From Palsa-892 sp035295845 (GTDB lineage: Bacteria; Pseudomonadota; Alphaproteobacteria; Rhizobiales; Xanthobacteraceae): 64,000 nucleotides of DNA. Shown piece by piece: positions 8,419 through 17,093 of the stretch. The stretch is from the NCBI GenBank assembly GCA_035295845.1, contig DATGIF010000027.1, forward strand, positions 89,397-153,396, in the 5' to 3' direction. Numbering within the stretch: position 1 is the first letter of the stretch; each line of letters starts with the position of its first letter. Below the pieces are notes generated by a model. It was not told where the DNA came from. It did not search any database and saw nothing but the letters and a program-made list of their open reading frames with translations. The position numbers were made by a program, and so were the translations under genes.

Positions 8419-9066
8419 TCAGGCGCGGCGCGACAGCAGGAATACCGCCTGCTCGCCGAACAGGTTCCAGAACCACCACGGCGCGTGCAGCCGTACCGGC
8501 CGACCGCGGCTGTTCAGCGCCGCCGCCCGTTGCATTTTGGCGTCGAGCGCGCGCACCAGTTCGACGAAGTCGCGGATGGTGCAGAAATGGATGTTCGGCG
8601 TGTCGTACCATTTTTCGGCGAGATTCTCGGTCATCGGCATGCGGCCGCGCGTGAGAATCTGCAGGCGGATGCGCCAGTGGCCGAAATTCGGAAATGAGAC
8701 GACGGCGTAACGGCCGATGCGCAGCATCTGTTCGAGCACCCAGCGCGGCCGGCGCGTTGCCTGCAAGGTTTGCGAGAGAATCACGTAGTCGAAGGCATCG
8801 TCGGGATAATCGGCCAGGTCGACGTCGGCGTCGCCCTGGATCACCGCGAGCCCCTTGGCGACGCAATAGTTCACGCCCTCGCGGGAAATTTCGATGCCGC
8901 GGCCGTCGACGCCTTTCGACTCGGCCAGCAACCGCAGCAATTCGCCGTCGCCGCAGCCGACGTCGAGCACGCGCGCGCCCAGCCCCACCATATCGGCGAC
9001 GACCACGAGGTCGATGCGCGGCGCGAACTGGGTGGCGGGCGCGCGGCCCGCTTCGGGCGCGAGCAT
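8419..9066 (-). CDS. metW: methionine biosynthesis protein MetW
   Basis: A 215-residue MetW protein with a SAM-binding core: VLDVGCGDGELLRLLAESKG (motif I) and FDYVILSQTLQATRRPRWVL, followed by FPNFGHWRIRLQILTRGRMP and WYDTPNIHFCTIRDF, which are diagnostic for MetW. MetW works with MetX in homoserine acylation for methionine synthesis. Its start at 9066 is only two bases after the metX stop, so the pair is an operon. The longer frame upstream is the shadow of metX. Confidence 0.95.
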   Translation of the reverse strand: MLAPEAGRAPATQFAPRIDLVVVADMVGLGARVLDVGCGDGELLRLLAESKGVDGRGIEISREGVNYCVAKGLAVIQGDADVDLADYPDDAFDYVILSQTLQATRRPRWVLEQMLRIGRYAVVSFPNFGHWRIRLQILTRGRMPMTENLAEKWYDTPNIHFCTIRDFVELVRALDAKMQRAAALNSRGRPVRLHAPWWFWNLFGEQAVFLLSRRA

Positions 9067-9068
9067 GT

Positions 9069-10265
9069 TCAGGCCCTCGCTTTCAGCCCGCGCGCGCGGG
9101 CGGCGGCTTCGAGGAATCCGCGCACGATCTCGAAGAGCTCCGGCTCTTCCAAGAGAAATGCGTCGTGACCTTTGTCGGTCACGATCTCCGCGAAGGAAAC
9201 GGAGGCGCCGGCGGCGTTCAGCGCGTGCACGATCTGGCGCGCGTCGCTGGTCGGAAACAGCCAGTCGGAGGTGAAGGAAACGACGCAGAAGCGCGTCTTG
9301 ATGCCGCGGAAGGCGTTGGCGAGCACGCCGCCGTAATCGGCGGCAAGATCGAAATAGTCCATCGCGCGCGTGATGTAGAGATAGCTGTTGGCGTCGAAGC
9401 GCTCCACGAAGATCGAGCCCTGGTGACGCAGATAGCTCTCCACCTGGAAGTCGGCGTCGAAACCGAAGGTCGGCTTGACGCGGTCCTGCAGCTCGCGGCC
9501 GAACTTGCGGTGCAAGGCCGCGTCCGAAAGATAGGTGATGTGGGCGGCCATGCGCGCGACCGCGAGCCCGCGGCGCGGGCTCGTGCCCTCGACGAGATAA
9601 CGGCCGTTGCGCCAGTCGGGATCGGCCATCACCGCCTGGCGGCCGACTTCGTGAAAGGCGATGTTCTGCGCCGAGTGGCGCGCGGCGCAGGCGATGGGGA
9701 GTGCCGCGAACACGCGCTCGGGATAGGACGCCGCCCATTGCAGCACCTGCATGCCGCCCATGGAGCCGCCGGTGACGCACAAGACGCTGTCGATGCCGAG
9801 GCGGTCGAGGAGCATCGCCTGCGAGCGCACCATGTCGCGGACGGTGACGACCGGCAAAGAGAGGCCATAAGGCTCGCCGCTTGCCGTCTTCGAAGCGGGA
9901 CCGGTCGTGCCCATGCAGCCGCCGATCACATTGGCGCAGATCACGAAGTAGCGGTCGGTGTCGATCGGCTTGCCGGGGCCGACCATGGTTTCCCACCAGC
10001 CGGGCTTGCCGGTCGCCGGATGCTCGCCGATCACGTACTGATCGCCGGTGAGCGCGTGGCAAATCACGATCGCGTTCGAGCGATCGGCGTTGAGCGCGCC
10101 GTAAGTCTTGTAGGCGATCTGAAACGGCGAAAGCTCGACGCCGGCGTCGAGCCGCAACGGCTTGTCGGCCCCGAAACGCACGAGGTCGGAATGCGGCTCG
10201 TCGGCCTCGCGGCGGATCGCCTCGGCGCGGCTCGCACCTTCCATTTCAACGCGGATCACGCTCAT
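9069..10265 (-). CDS. metX: homoserine O-acetyltransferase MetX
   Basis: A 398-residue alpha/beta-hydrolase-fold enzyme that acylates homoserine in the first committed step of methionine synthesis. The nucleophile elbow is GGSMGG with Ser168; the acid is in SFTSDWLFP and the base in KGHDAFLLE, completing the triad. The conserved ICHALTGDQYV and ANVIGGCMGTTGP stretches fit MetX. Whether it uses acetyl- or succinyl-CoA cannot be read with certainty. It is the first gene of metXW. The start MSVIRVEMEG has gagga just upstream. Confidence 0.95.
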   Translation of the reverse strand: MSVIRVEMEGASRAEAIRREADEPHSDLVRFGADKPLRLDAGVELSPFQIAYKTYGALNADRSNAIVICHALTGDQYVIGEHPATGKPGWWETMVGPGKPIDTDRYFVICANVIGGCMGTTGPASKTASGEPYGLSLPVVTVRDMVRSQAMLLDRLGIDSVLCVTGGSMGGMQVLQWAASYPERVFAALPIACAARHSAQNIAFHEVGRQAVMADPDWRNGRYLVEGTSPRRGLAVARMAAHITYLSDAALHRKFGRELQDRVKPTFGFDADFQVESYLRHQGSIFVERFDANSYLYITRAMDYFDLAADYGGVLANAFRGIKTRFCVVSFTSDWLFPTSDARQIVHALNAAGASVSFAEIVTDKGHDAFLLEEPELFEIVRGFLEAAARARGLKARA

Positions 10266-10295
10266 TAACCATCCTCGCCAGGCCCAAGGGCGCTA

Positions 10296-10325
10296 GAGCT
10301 AGGGAGCGGGGGCTTCTCCTGTCAA
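10296..10325 (-). promoter_or_regulatory. candidate sigma-70 promoter of metXW
   Basis: On the minus strand TTGACA (10325-10320) is followed after 18 bases by TAGCTC (10301-10296), 30 bases upstream of the metX start. The -35 is perfect and the -10 weak. I looked for a SAM-II riboswitch here, common upstream of metX in this group, and did not find its conserved core. Confidence 0.4.
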
Positions 10326-10389
10326 TGTTTTCTTTGCGTTCCGCCCGCGCGACCGCTATCACGGCGCCGCTTAACGAACAGCAACAGCC

Positions 10390-11283
10390 ATGCGCGAAAC
10401 CCGCAAAACCGAGCCGAAGCGCGGCGAGCCGACGCTTCCCGAACTGCGCCAGGAAATCGACCGCATCGACGAGGCGGTGCACGGGCTTTTGATCGAGCGC
10501 GGCGAGATCATCTCATCCTTGATCGCGGTCAAGCGCACGCAGGAATCGGGCTCGGCGTTCCGGCCGGCGCGGGAGGCCGCGATGATGCGGCGCCTCGTGG
10601 AGCGTCATCGCGGGCTGTTGCCGCTCGATACCATCGAGAGCATCTGGCGCGTCATCATCTCGACCTTCACCTTCGTGCAGGCGAATTACGCGGTGCACGC
10701 CGATATGTCGGCGGGGGACGCGTTGATGCGCGACTCCGCGCGTTTCCATTTCGGCTTCACGGTGCCGCTCAAGCCGCATGTGGGCGCGGCCGCGGTGGTG
10801 GCCGCTGTCGCCGCCTCGAAAGGCGATCTCGGGCTCGTGCCCGCGAGCGCGCTCGCCGGCGGCGGCGCCTGGTGGACGGCGCTCGAGCCCATCGAAGCGC
10901 CGAAGATCATCGCGCGGCTGCCTTTCGTCGAGCGGCCGGATCATCCGGCATCGCTGCCGGTGTTCGTGGTGTCGAAGCCCTTGGTGGCGGATGCCGCGAT
11001 CAACGAAGTGCAGATTTTCAGCGTCGCGGTCGCCGGCTGGAACGCCGCCACCGCGCGCGCGATCTCGCCGCTGGCGGAAGTGATCGCCGTGCCGCTCGGC
11101 GCCTATGACGGCGCGGCGCTGCTGTTGTCGTTGCCGCCGGGCCGCAAGCTCGATGAAATCACTGGCGCGCTCACGGCGGCGGGCGGTTCGGTGCGAAGTT
11201 CCGCTCTCGTCGGCGGCCACGCGACCCGCTATACCCTTCCGCCCGCAGGCGAGCGGAAGAAGAAGTCCGGAGTTTCGTCATGA
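10390..11283 (+). CDS. chorismate mutase family protein (PheA-like N-terminal domain)
   Basis: A 297-residue protein. The AroQ-type chorismate mutase helix bundle occupies about residues 15-105 (TLPELRQEIDRIDEAVHGLL, VKRTQESG, REAAMMRRLVERHRG, IESIWRVIISTF), converting chorismate to prephenate. The rest (about 110-285) is a family-specific region without an obvious prephenate dehydratase motif. It overlaps hisC by four bases (ATGA), followed by tyrA, so the operon links phenylalanine/tyrosine and histidine steps, the standard order in Hyphomicrobiales. Confidence 0.9.
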   Translation: MRETRKTEPKRGEPTLPELRQEIDRIDEAVHGLLIERGEIISSLIAVKRTQESGSAFRPAREAAMMRRLVERHRGLLPLDTIESIWRVIISTFTFVQANYAVHADMSAGDALMRDSARFHFGFTVPLKPHVGAAAVVAAVAASKGDLGLVPASALAGGGAWWTALEPIEAPKIIARLPFVERPDHPASLPVFVVSKPLVADAAINEVQIFSVAVAGWNAATARAISPLAEVIAVPLGAYDGAALLLSLPPGRKLDEITGALTAAGGSVRSSALVGGHATRYTLPPAGERKKKSGVSS

Positions 11284-12395
11284 CGACGGCCGAACGCCCG
11301 ATCCCGCGCGGCGGCGTTCTCGACATTTCCGCCTACGTGCCCGGCCGCAGCGAAGCGCCGGGCGCGGTGAAGGTCTTTAAGCTGTCGTCGAACGAGACGC
11401 CCCTCGGCCCGAGCCCGAAGGCGGTCGAGGCTTTTCGCGCGACGGCCGAGTCGCTTGCGTATTATCCCGACGGCGCCTCGACGGCGCTCCGGGCCGCGAT
11501 CGGCAAGGCGTTCGGGCTCGATCCCGCCCGCATCGTTTGCGGCTCTGGCTCCGACGAGATTCTCAATCTCCTGGCGCAGGCGTATCTTGCGCCCGGCGAC
11601 GAGGCGATCTCCACCAAGCATGGCTTTCTCGTCTATCGCAACGCGACGCTGGCGGCGGGCGGCAAGCCCATGATCGCGGAGGAGCGAAACTACACCGCCG
11701 ACGTCGACGCGATCCTCAAACTCGTGAGCCCGCGGACGCGCCTCATCTTCCTAGCCAATCCGAACAATCCCACCGGCACCTATTTGCCGTTTGCGGAGGT
11801 GCGGCGGCTGCATGCGGCGCTGCCCGCGCGCGTGCTCCTCGTACTCGATGCCGCCTATGCCGAATACGTGCGGCGCAACGATTATGAATCGGGCATCGAG
11901 CTTGCGGCGACGAGCGAAAACGTCGTGATGACGCGGACCTTTTCCAAGATCCACGGGCTCGCGGCGCTGCGGCTCGGCTGGATGTACGCGCCCGCTTCCG
12001 TGGTCGACGCGGTGAACCGCATCCGCGGACCGTTCAATGTCAACGCGCCGGCGATGGCGGCGGGGATCGCCTCGCTCAGCGATCAAGCGCATCTCGAGCG
12101 CTCGGCCGCGCACAATGCGAAGTGGCTTCCCTGGCTCGAGGAGAAGATCCGCGCGCTCGGGCTCGAGGTGACGCCGAGTGCGGCGAATTTCGTGCTGATC
12201 CACTTCCCGCAGGAGCGCGGCAAGACGGCGAAGGACGCGGACAGCTTCCTCATGAAACGCGGCCTCGTGCTGCGGCAGACCGGCGCCTATCACCTGCCGC
12301 ATGCGCTCCGCATGAGCGTCGGCACCGAGGAGGCGAACCGGCTGACGGTCGCGGCGCTCGGCGAGTTCATGGCGCGCGAGGCCGCCCGTGCCTGA
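11280..12395 (+). CDS. hisC: histidinol-phosphate aminotransferase
   Basis: A 371-residue PLP-dependent class I/II aminotransferase. Visible are KLSSNETPLGPSP at the N-terminus, the cofactor-binding SGSDEILNLL, LANPNNPTGTYLP, DAAYAEYV, and the Schiff-base lysine in TRTFSKIHGLAALRLGW. In this operon setting it probably transaminates histidinol phosphate and may also serve aromatic amino acids, as such HisC-like enzymes often do; the substrate is inferred from context. Start ATG overlaps the upstream TGA and the stop overlaps the tyrA GTG start, so the three genes are translationally coupled. Confidence 0.92.
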   Translation: MTTAERPIPRGGVLDISAYVPGRSEAPGAVKVFKLSSNETPLGPSPKAVEAFRATAESLAYYPDGASTALRAAIGKAFGLDPARIVCGSGSDEILNLLAQAYLAPGDEAISTKHGFLVYRNATLAAGGKPMIAEERNYTADVDAILKLVSPRTRLIFLANPNNPTGTYLPFAEVRRLHAALPARVLLVLDAAYAEYVRRNDYESGIELAATSENVVMTRTFSKIHGLAALRLGWMYAPASVVDAVNRIRGPFNVNAPAMAAGIASLSDQAHLERSAAHNAKWLPWLEEKIRALGLEVTPSAANFVLIHFPQERGKTAKDADSFLMKRGLVLRQTGAYHLPHALRMSVGTEEANRLTVAALGEFMAREAARA

Positions 12396-13359
12396 GAAAT
12401 CGCCGCCGGTGTTCGAGCGGCTCGCGCTGATCGGCGTCGGCTTGATCGGCTCGTCGATCGCGCGCGCGGCGCGCGCCCAAGGCGCCGTGCGCTCGATCGT
12501 GGCGACGGCGCGCTCGGCGGCCACGCGTAAGCGCGTGCGCGAACTCGGAATCGCCGACGAGGTGGTCGAAACCAACGCGGAAGCCGCGAAGGGCGCCGAT
12601 TGCATCATCATCTGCATTCCGGTCGGCGTGAGCGGGAAGGTGGCGGCGGAAATCGCCGCTTCGATCGCGCCCGGCGCCATCGTTTCCGATGTCGGCTCGG
12701 TCAAGGGCGCGGTATTGCGCGACATGGCCCCGCATGTTCCGAAGCACGCCCATCTGGTGCCGGCGCATCCGGTGGCGGGCACCGAGCATTCGGGGCCGGA
12801 CGCGGGCTTTGCCGAATTGTTCGAGGACCGCTGGTGTATCCTCACGCCGCCCGCCGGCGCCGATGGGAAGGCGGTGGCGAAGCTCGCCGCGTTTTGGCAA
12901 AGGCTCGGCGCCAATGTCGAGGTGATGGACGCCACCCACCACGATCTCGTGCTCGCGATCACCAGCCACCTGCCGCATCTCATCGCCTACAACATCGTCG
13001 GCACCGCCGCCGATCTGGAGACCGGCACGCGCTCGGAAGTGATCAAATTCTCGGCCGGCGGCTTTCGCGATTTCACGCGCATCGCCGCTTCCGACCCCAC
13101 CATGTGGCGCGACGTCTTTCTCAACAACAAGGAAGCGGTGCTCGAAATGCTCGGCCGCTTCAACGAGGACCTCGCGGCGCTGACGCGCGCGATCCGCACC
13201 GGCGACGGCGATACGCTGTTCGACCGCTTCACGCGCACGCGCGCGATCCGCCGCTCGATCATCGAGGTCGGGCAGGAAACGGCGGAGCCGGATTTCGGCC
13301 GCCGCCATGGCGGGCACGAGCCGCATGCGCCGCTGCCGCGGCCTTATGCCAGCGACTGA
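12388..13359 (+). CDS. tyrA: prephenate / arogenate dehydrogenase
   Basis: A 323-residue NAD(P)-dependent dehydrogenase of tyrosine synthesis. The Rossmann motif GVGLIGSSIARAA is at residues about 16-28, followed by DCIIICIPVG, SDVGSVKGAV, HPVAGTEHSGPDAG and the helical-domain stretch ITSHLPHLIAYNIVG. GTG at 12388 overlaps the end of hisC by eight bases. The C-terminus ends in a His/Pro-rich tail with no ACT domain, so no tyrosine-feedback domain is seen. Confidence 0.93.
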   Translation: MPEKSPPVFERLALIGVGLIGSSIARAARAQGAVRSIVATARSAATRKRVRELGIADEVVETNAEAAKGADCIIICIPVGVSGKVAAEIAASIAPGAIVSDVGSVKGAVLRDMAPHVPKHAHLVPAHPVAGTEHSGPDAGFAELFEDRWCILTPPAGADGKAVAKLAAFWQRLGANVEVMDATHHDLVLAITSHLPHLIAYNIVGTAADLETGTRSEVIKFSAGGFRDFTRIAASDPTMWRDVFLNNKEAVLEMLGRFNEDLAALTRAIRTGDGDTLFDRFTRTRAIRRSIIEVGQETAEPDFGRRHGGHEPHAPLPRPYASD

Positions 13360-13389
13360 CGTGCCTGGCTGACGAAAGCCGCGATAGCG

Positions 13390-13914
13390 ATGCCCGATTC
13401 CGGCCTATGGATATTCGGTTACGGCTCGCTGATGTGGCGGACGGGATTCGAGTATCTCGAACGGCGGCCGGCGCGCCTTCTCGGCCTGCACCGCGCGCTC
13501 TGCGTTTACTCGCACTTCCATCGCGGCACGGCGGAGAAGCCGGGACTGGTGCTGGGCCTCGATCGCGGCGGCTCCTGCCGCGGCATCGCGTTTCGGGTCG
13601 AAGCGGGAAAGCGCGAGGCCACGATCGCTTACTTGCGCGAGCGCGAACAGATCACGAGCGTTTATCTGGAGACTATGCGGCCGATTATTCTGCTCGATGA
13701 GCCGGAATCAGACATCCGCGCGCTTTGCTACGTCGTCGACCGCTCGCACGCGCAATATGCCGGGGCGCTTTCGCGCGAGCGACAGCTCGCGCTCGTGCGA
13801 CAGGGGCACGGACGTTCGGGCGCGGGCCGCGACTACGTGCTTGCGACGGTGAAGGAGCTGGAAGCGCTCGGCATCCGCGACGCCACGTTGGAGTGGTTGG
13901 CGGCGCGTTTGTAG
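13390..13914 (+). CDS. gamma-glutamylcyclotransferase, ChaC family
   Basis: A 174-residue ChaC-like protein. The family signature FGYGSLMWR follows the N-terminus, and REREQITSVYLETMRPI carries the catalytic-glutamate region seen in ChaC proteins. ChaC enzymes cleave glutathione to 5-oxoproline and Cys-Gly in the cytoplasm, which may relate to the glyoxalase genes nearby, though that link is only inference. The last 82 bases overlap the 3' end of a gene on the opposite strand. Confidence 0.9.
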   Translation: MPDSGLWIFGYGSLMWRTGFEYLERRPARLLGLHRALCVYSHFHRGTAEKPGLVLGLDRGGSCRGIAFRVEAGKREATIAYLREREQITSVYLETMRPIILLDEPESDIRALCYVVDRSHAQYAGALSRERQLALVRQGHGRSGAGRDYVLATVKELEALGIRDATLEWLAARL

Positions 13915-14345
13915 AGCGCGTAGGCGCCGAGCTTCACGCGGCCGCGCGGCTCCAGCCCCTTGCCGATGGCATAGACCGGCAAGTCGCTGAAGGTGCCGAC
14001 TGCACGCGGAGGCCCGGCGAGCGCCGAAAGATCGCGATAGATGTCGGCGAGCGCCTGGTCCTCCCCGGCAAGATGCAAGTGGATCTCGTTGCAATCCGCG
14101 GGCAACCGAGCCGGATCGAGCGCGACATCGACCGCGATCACGTCCCGCTTGTCGCCTTCCCGGCGAACGAACAGCGCCACGAAGCCGTCGAAGGCCGGCG
14201 CCGCTTCCGGCGCAAAAACGCTGCAGGCATAGCGGTGGCCGGAAGCGCCGCGCCAAAAATGGAAGCGCCGCGCCAGCGCCGGATGGCCCGGGGCGGAGAA
14301 GGGGCCGGCGTCTCCGGCCTTGGAGCGAATCAGGATCGGATGCAT
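13833..14345 (-). CDS. hypothetical protein under a predicted LexA box
   Basis: A 170-residue protein whose first 140 residues look well formed (RRFHFWRGASGHRYACSVFA, then FVALFVRREGDKRDVIAVDV and LGAYALYKRA); the C-terminal 30 residues lie over the ChaC gene. I do not recognise a domain. The gene begins three bases downstream of a perfect GTTC-N7-GTTC LexA operator that covers the -10 element, so it should be SOS-induced. Because the predicted transcription start is almost at the ATG, the mRNA may be leaderless. An SOS-linked role is inferred from the promoter only. Confidence 0.75.
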   Translation of the reverse strand: MHPILIRSKAGDAGPFSAPGHPALARRFHFWRGASGHRYACSVFAPEAAPAFDGFVALFVRREGDKRDVIAVDVALDPARLPADCNEIHLHLAGEDQALADIYRDLSALAGPPRAVGTFSDLPVYAIGKGLEPRGRVKLGAYALYKRAANHSNVASRMPSASSSFTVAST

Positions 14346-14347
14346 GA

Positions 14348-14380
14348 GAACAAAACTAGAACAAATAGGTTGATTGTCAA
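14348..14380 (-). promoter_or_regulatory. LexA box overlapping a sigma-70 promoter
   Basis: On the minus strand TTGACA (14380-14375) and TAGTTT (14358-14353) are separated by 16 bases. GTTC-TAGTTTT-GTTC (14362-14348) is an exact match to the alphaproteobacterial LexA consensus GTTC-N7-GTTC and covers the -10 hexamer. A second palindrome, GTTGA-TTG-TCAAC, overlaps the -35. Confidence 0.75.
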
Positions 14381-14522
14381 CTACGCCTCCCCAGAACCCG
14401 GCCGAGTCAGGCGAGTTCCCGCCTGGCTGATCCTGATTCGGAAATAAAACAGGGTTGAGAAGGAGAGAGGACAGTTGCGTGAACGCAGGGCCGCGCCGGG
14501 AAAGCGGTGGCGCTGCCGACGT

Positions 14523-15221
14523 TTAAGACCGCGCGGTGCGCGCGGCGTTGTTCGGAGCGGCGCCCTGTTCGAAGACATCGAAACGGACGCGGGCATAGGT
14601 CGCCAGGTACTTCACGTATTCGACCAGGAGCAGGCGGGCGGTCTGCGGATTCGTCCACCAGGGCTCGTCGCGCATGCGGTCGCTCACCACCGCATGCGGG
14701 ATCAGCTCGACGCCGGAAAGTTCGCGCTCGAGTTCGACGAAGGCGCGCGGCATGTGCCAGGCCGAAGTCACGACGATGATCGAGTGGAATTCGTGTTCGC
14801 GCGTCCATTGCGCGATCTCCATCGCGTTGCCTGTGGTGTTCAGGGCCTGATGGCCGAGATCGACGCAACAGTTGAAGAGCTTTTCCAGTTCCGGCGTGAG
14901 CTTGATCAATTCGCCCGGCGTGGTCGAAGGATTGACGCCCGAGATCAGAAGCCGCTTGCCGCGGCCGGCGGCGAGCAGCTCGACGGCATCGGAAATCCGC
15001 GATGGGCCGCCGGTCAGCGCGACGATGCCGTCGGCGAAGCGCAGGGGGTCTTCTTCCTCGCGCGGGATCATGTTGGCGAAGAGGACGAATCCGCCGAAAA
15101 ACGCGGCGAGCACGAGCGTCATCATTCCCATGAAAGACGTGACGAAGCGAAAGCCGCGCCCATGGGCGCTGCCGCCTTCAAGCATTCGTGCGCGATCCCG
15201 ATCGTGCCCCGGGCCCGTCAT
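14523..15221 (-). CDS. YdcF / SanA-like membrane protein (DUF218)
   Basis: About 232 residues: a short basic N-terminus, one membrane segment (about residues 28-50) and a DUF218 domain outside the membrane. Diagnostic stretches are DGIVALTGGPSRISDAVELL, RLLISGVNPSTT, ALNTTGNAMEIAQWTREHEF and IIVVTSAWHMPRAFVELERE. The family has been linked to envelope integrity and vancomycin tolerance, but the reaction is not known. ATG 15221 is preferred over a TTG 12 bases upstream. It sits downstream of ftsEX on the same strand, fitting an envelope role. Confidence 0.88.
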   Translation of the reverse strand: MTGPGHDRDRARMLEGGSAHGRGFRFVTSFMGMMTLVLAAFFGGFVLFANMIPREEEDPLRFADGIVALTGGPSRISDAVELLAAGRGKRLLISGVNPSTTPGELIKLTPELEKLFNCCVDLGHQALNTTGNAMEIAQWTREHEFHSIIVVTSAWHMPRAFVELERELSGVELIPHAVVSDRMRDEPWWTNPQTARLLLVEYVKYLATYARVRFDVFEQGAAPNNAARTARS

Positions 15222-15287
15222 GCCAATCCCCAAGCCGATGGTATCGCGAATTGCGGCGGATGCACGATCTCATGAGGGGTGCCGGGT

Positions 15288-16259
15288 TCAATCAATGGCG
15301 CGCAGTGTGCGTTGCACCGTGAGATGCGAGGCGAGCGCCGTGACGAGCGCCATTCCGGCGGCGACGGCCGCGATCCACAGGAAGCCCCACGCATCGAGGG
15401 ACATGCGGCCGAGGAAAAAGGCCATGTTGGCGCTGCCGGGAAGCGCGCCGATCACATTTGTCAGCAGGCGCGCGAGCACGAAGAGCGCCGCGGCGATGCC
15501 GCCGCCGATCAGTCCGCCTTTCAGCCCGACCGCGAGGAAATGGCGGGCGAAGATCCGCGCCACGAAGGCGTCGCGGGCGCCGACGAAATGCAGGACCTCG
15601 ACGACGGCGCGGTTGGCGGCGACCGCGCCTCTTGTCGCGAAGGAGACCGAAAGCACCGTCGCCGCAAGCACAAGCGCAAGCACCGCAAGGCCCGTCAACG
15701 TGACGGCATCGGCGATCGCGGCGAGCGTTTGCGCGAAGCCGCGATGATCGTCGAGGGCGGCGTTCGGCACGCTGTCCGCCAGCGCCCGGCGAAGCCGGTC
15801 AAAATCGGGCGCGGCATTGGCGCCGACCTTGACCTGCACAAGACGCGGAAGCGGCAAGGCGCCAAGGTCGATGCCGGTGCCGAGCCACGGCTTCAACAGG
15901 CTTTCGGTTTCATCCTTGCTGAAGGCATGCGCGTCTGCGATGCCGGGCGCGGCCCTGGCGATCTCGGTTGCCTTCTTCACGTCGGCTTCAAGGTCGCGTC
16001 CCGGCTGCGGGCGTACTTGAATCGTCACCTCGCGCGCCACGTCCGCGCGCCACTCGCCCGCGGCCACGCGCACGATCCCGACCGCGCCGACGGTCACGGC
16101 GGCGAGGAAGCTCATGATGGCGACGACGGCGAGTAGCGAACGGCCGCTCACCGTGTCGTCCGGCAGGATCGGATTGACATGCGCGACCATCCGCTCGCCG
16201 TAGTTGCGGGCGGTTTTGGAATCAGCGGTTGATCGCTGAGCGTTCAAGTCAAATCTCAC
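15288..16259 (-). CDS. ftsX: cell division ABC transporter permease FtsX
   Basis: A 323-residue FtsX-type permease with four membrane segments: one near residues 30-50, a periplasmic domain of about 120 residues, then three segments in the last 150 residues (ALVLAATVLSVSFATRGAVA, GLKGGLIGGGIAAALFVLA, FLWIAAVAAGMALVTALASH). With FtsE it couples ATP hydrolysis to control of peptidoglycan hydrolases at the septum. The start GTG at 16259 overlaps the ftsE stop (GTGA), the usual coupling; the longer frame upstream is antisense-type shadow of ftsE. Confidence 0.92.
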   Translation of the reverse strand: MRFDLNAQRSTADSKTARNYGERMVAHVNPILPDDTVSGRSLLAVVAIMSFLAAVTVGAVGIVRVAAGEWRADVAREVTIQVRPQPGRDLEADVKKATEIARAAPGIADAHAFSKDETESLLKPWLGTGIDLGALPLPRLVQVKVGANAAPDFDRLRRALADSVPNAALDDHRGFAQTLAAIADAVTLTGLAVLALVLAATVLSVSFATRGAVAANRAVVEVLHFVGARDAFVARIFARHFLAVGLKGGLIGGGIAAALFVLARLLTNVIGALPGSANMAFFLGRMSLDAWGFLWIAAVAAGMALVTALASHLTVQRTLRAID

Positions 16260-16915
16260 GGTTCTACGCGCAGCCGTCCCTCGTCGAGCACGAGGCGCGG
16301 GGCATCGTATTGGTCCATCAGGGCGACATCGTGGGTAGCGATCAACACCGAAGTGCCGGATTTCTTTAGCTCGATGAACAGGCGCAACAGCCGCCGCGCG
16401 AGCTCGGGGTCGACATTGCCCGTCGGCTCGTCGGCGAGCAGCAATTCGGGACGGCTGATGAGGGCGCGGGCAATCGCCGCGCGCTGTTTCTCGCCGCCCG
16501 AAAGCACCGGCGGCAGGGCATGCAGCCGTTCGCCGAGCCCCACCCATTGCAGAAGCTCGACAACCTCGGAGCGGTAGCTTCCTTCGTCGCGGCCCGCGAC
16601 GCGCAGCGGCAGCGCCACGTTTTCGTAGGTGGTCAGATGATCGAGGAGGCGGAAATCCTGAAATACGACGCCGAGGCGGCGGCGGATCGCCGCGGTTTCG
16701 CTGCGCCGGAGGCGCATCACGTCGCGATCGAAGAGCGTGATCAGGCCGCGTGTCGGGCGCAGCGAAAGAAAGAGAAGCCGCAGGAGGCTCGTCTTGCCGG
16801 CGCCGGACGGGCCGGTGAGAAATTGAAAGGATCGCGGTTCGATGGAGAAGGTGAGGTCCTTGAGGACCTCCGGCCCGGTGCCGTAGCGCAGCCCGACATT
16901 CTCGAATCGGACCAA
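16256..16915 (-). CDS. ftsE: cell division ATP-binding protein FtsE
   Basis: A 219-residue ABC ATPase, the normal FtsE length. Walker A is GPSGAGKTS (residues 35-43), the Q-loop is VFQDFRLLDHLTTYENV, the signature is LSGGEKQRAAIARAL, Walker B is LLLADEPTGNVDP and the H-loop His is in IATHDVALMD. I place the start at TTG 16915, which gives the conserved N-terminus VRFENVGLRYG and has GGAGA six bases upstream; the longer ATG frame adds 24 unlikely residues. It overlaps ftsX. Confidence 0.93.
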   Translation of the reverse strand: MVRFENVGLRYGTGPEVLKDLTFSIEPRSFQFLTGPSGAGKTSLLRLLFLSLRPTRGLITLFDRDVMRLRRSETAAIRRRLGVVFQDFRLLDHLTTYENVALPLRVAGRDEGSYRSEVVELLQWVGLGERLHALPPVLSGGEKQRAAIARALISRPELLLADEPTGNVDPELARRLLRLFIELKKSGTSVLIATHDVALMDQYDAPRLVLDEGRLRVEP

Positions 16916-17093
16916 GAGGGTCTCCAGCGAATCGTCTGCCCGGCCCCATCTAGCCGTTTGCGGCGGCGGGCGGCAGCCACGGCCCATCGCATGGGGACGG
17001 GCCCTGGCGGGGCCTCGTCCGGCAGGTCAGCGAAGCACGGTTTCCGAATCGTTAACGGTCCCGCTTCACTATCCCGCTCCGGTGGACGCCCCC

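Noticed and set aside
10266..10389. SAM-II riboswitch before metX
   Set aside because: Searched on the minus strand; the conserved pseudoknot core is missing. Only a sigma-70-like promoter is present.
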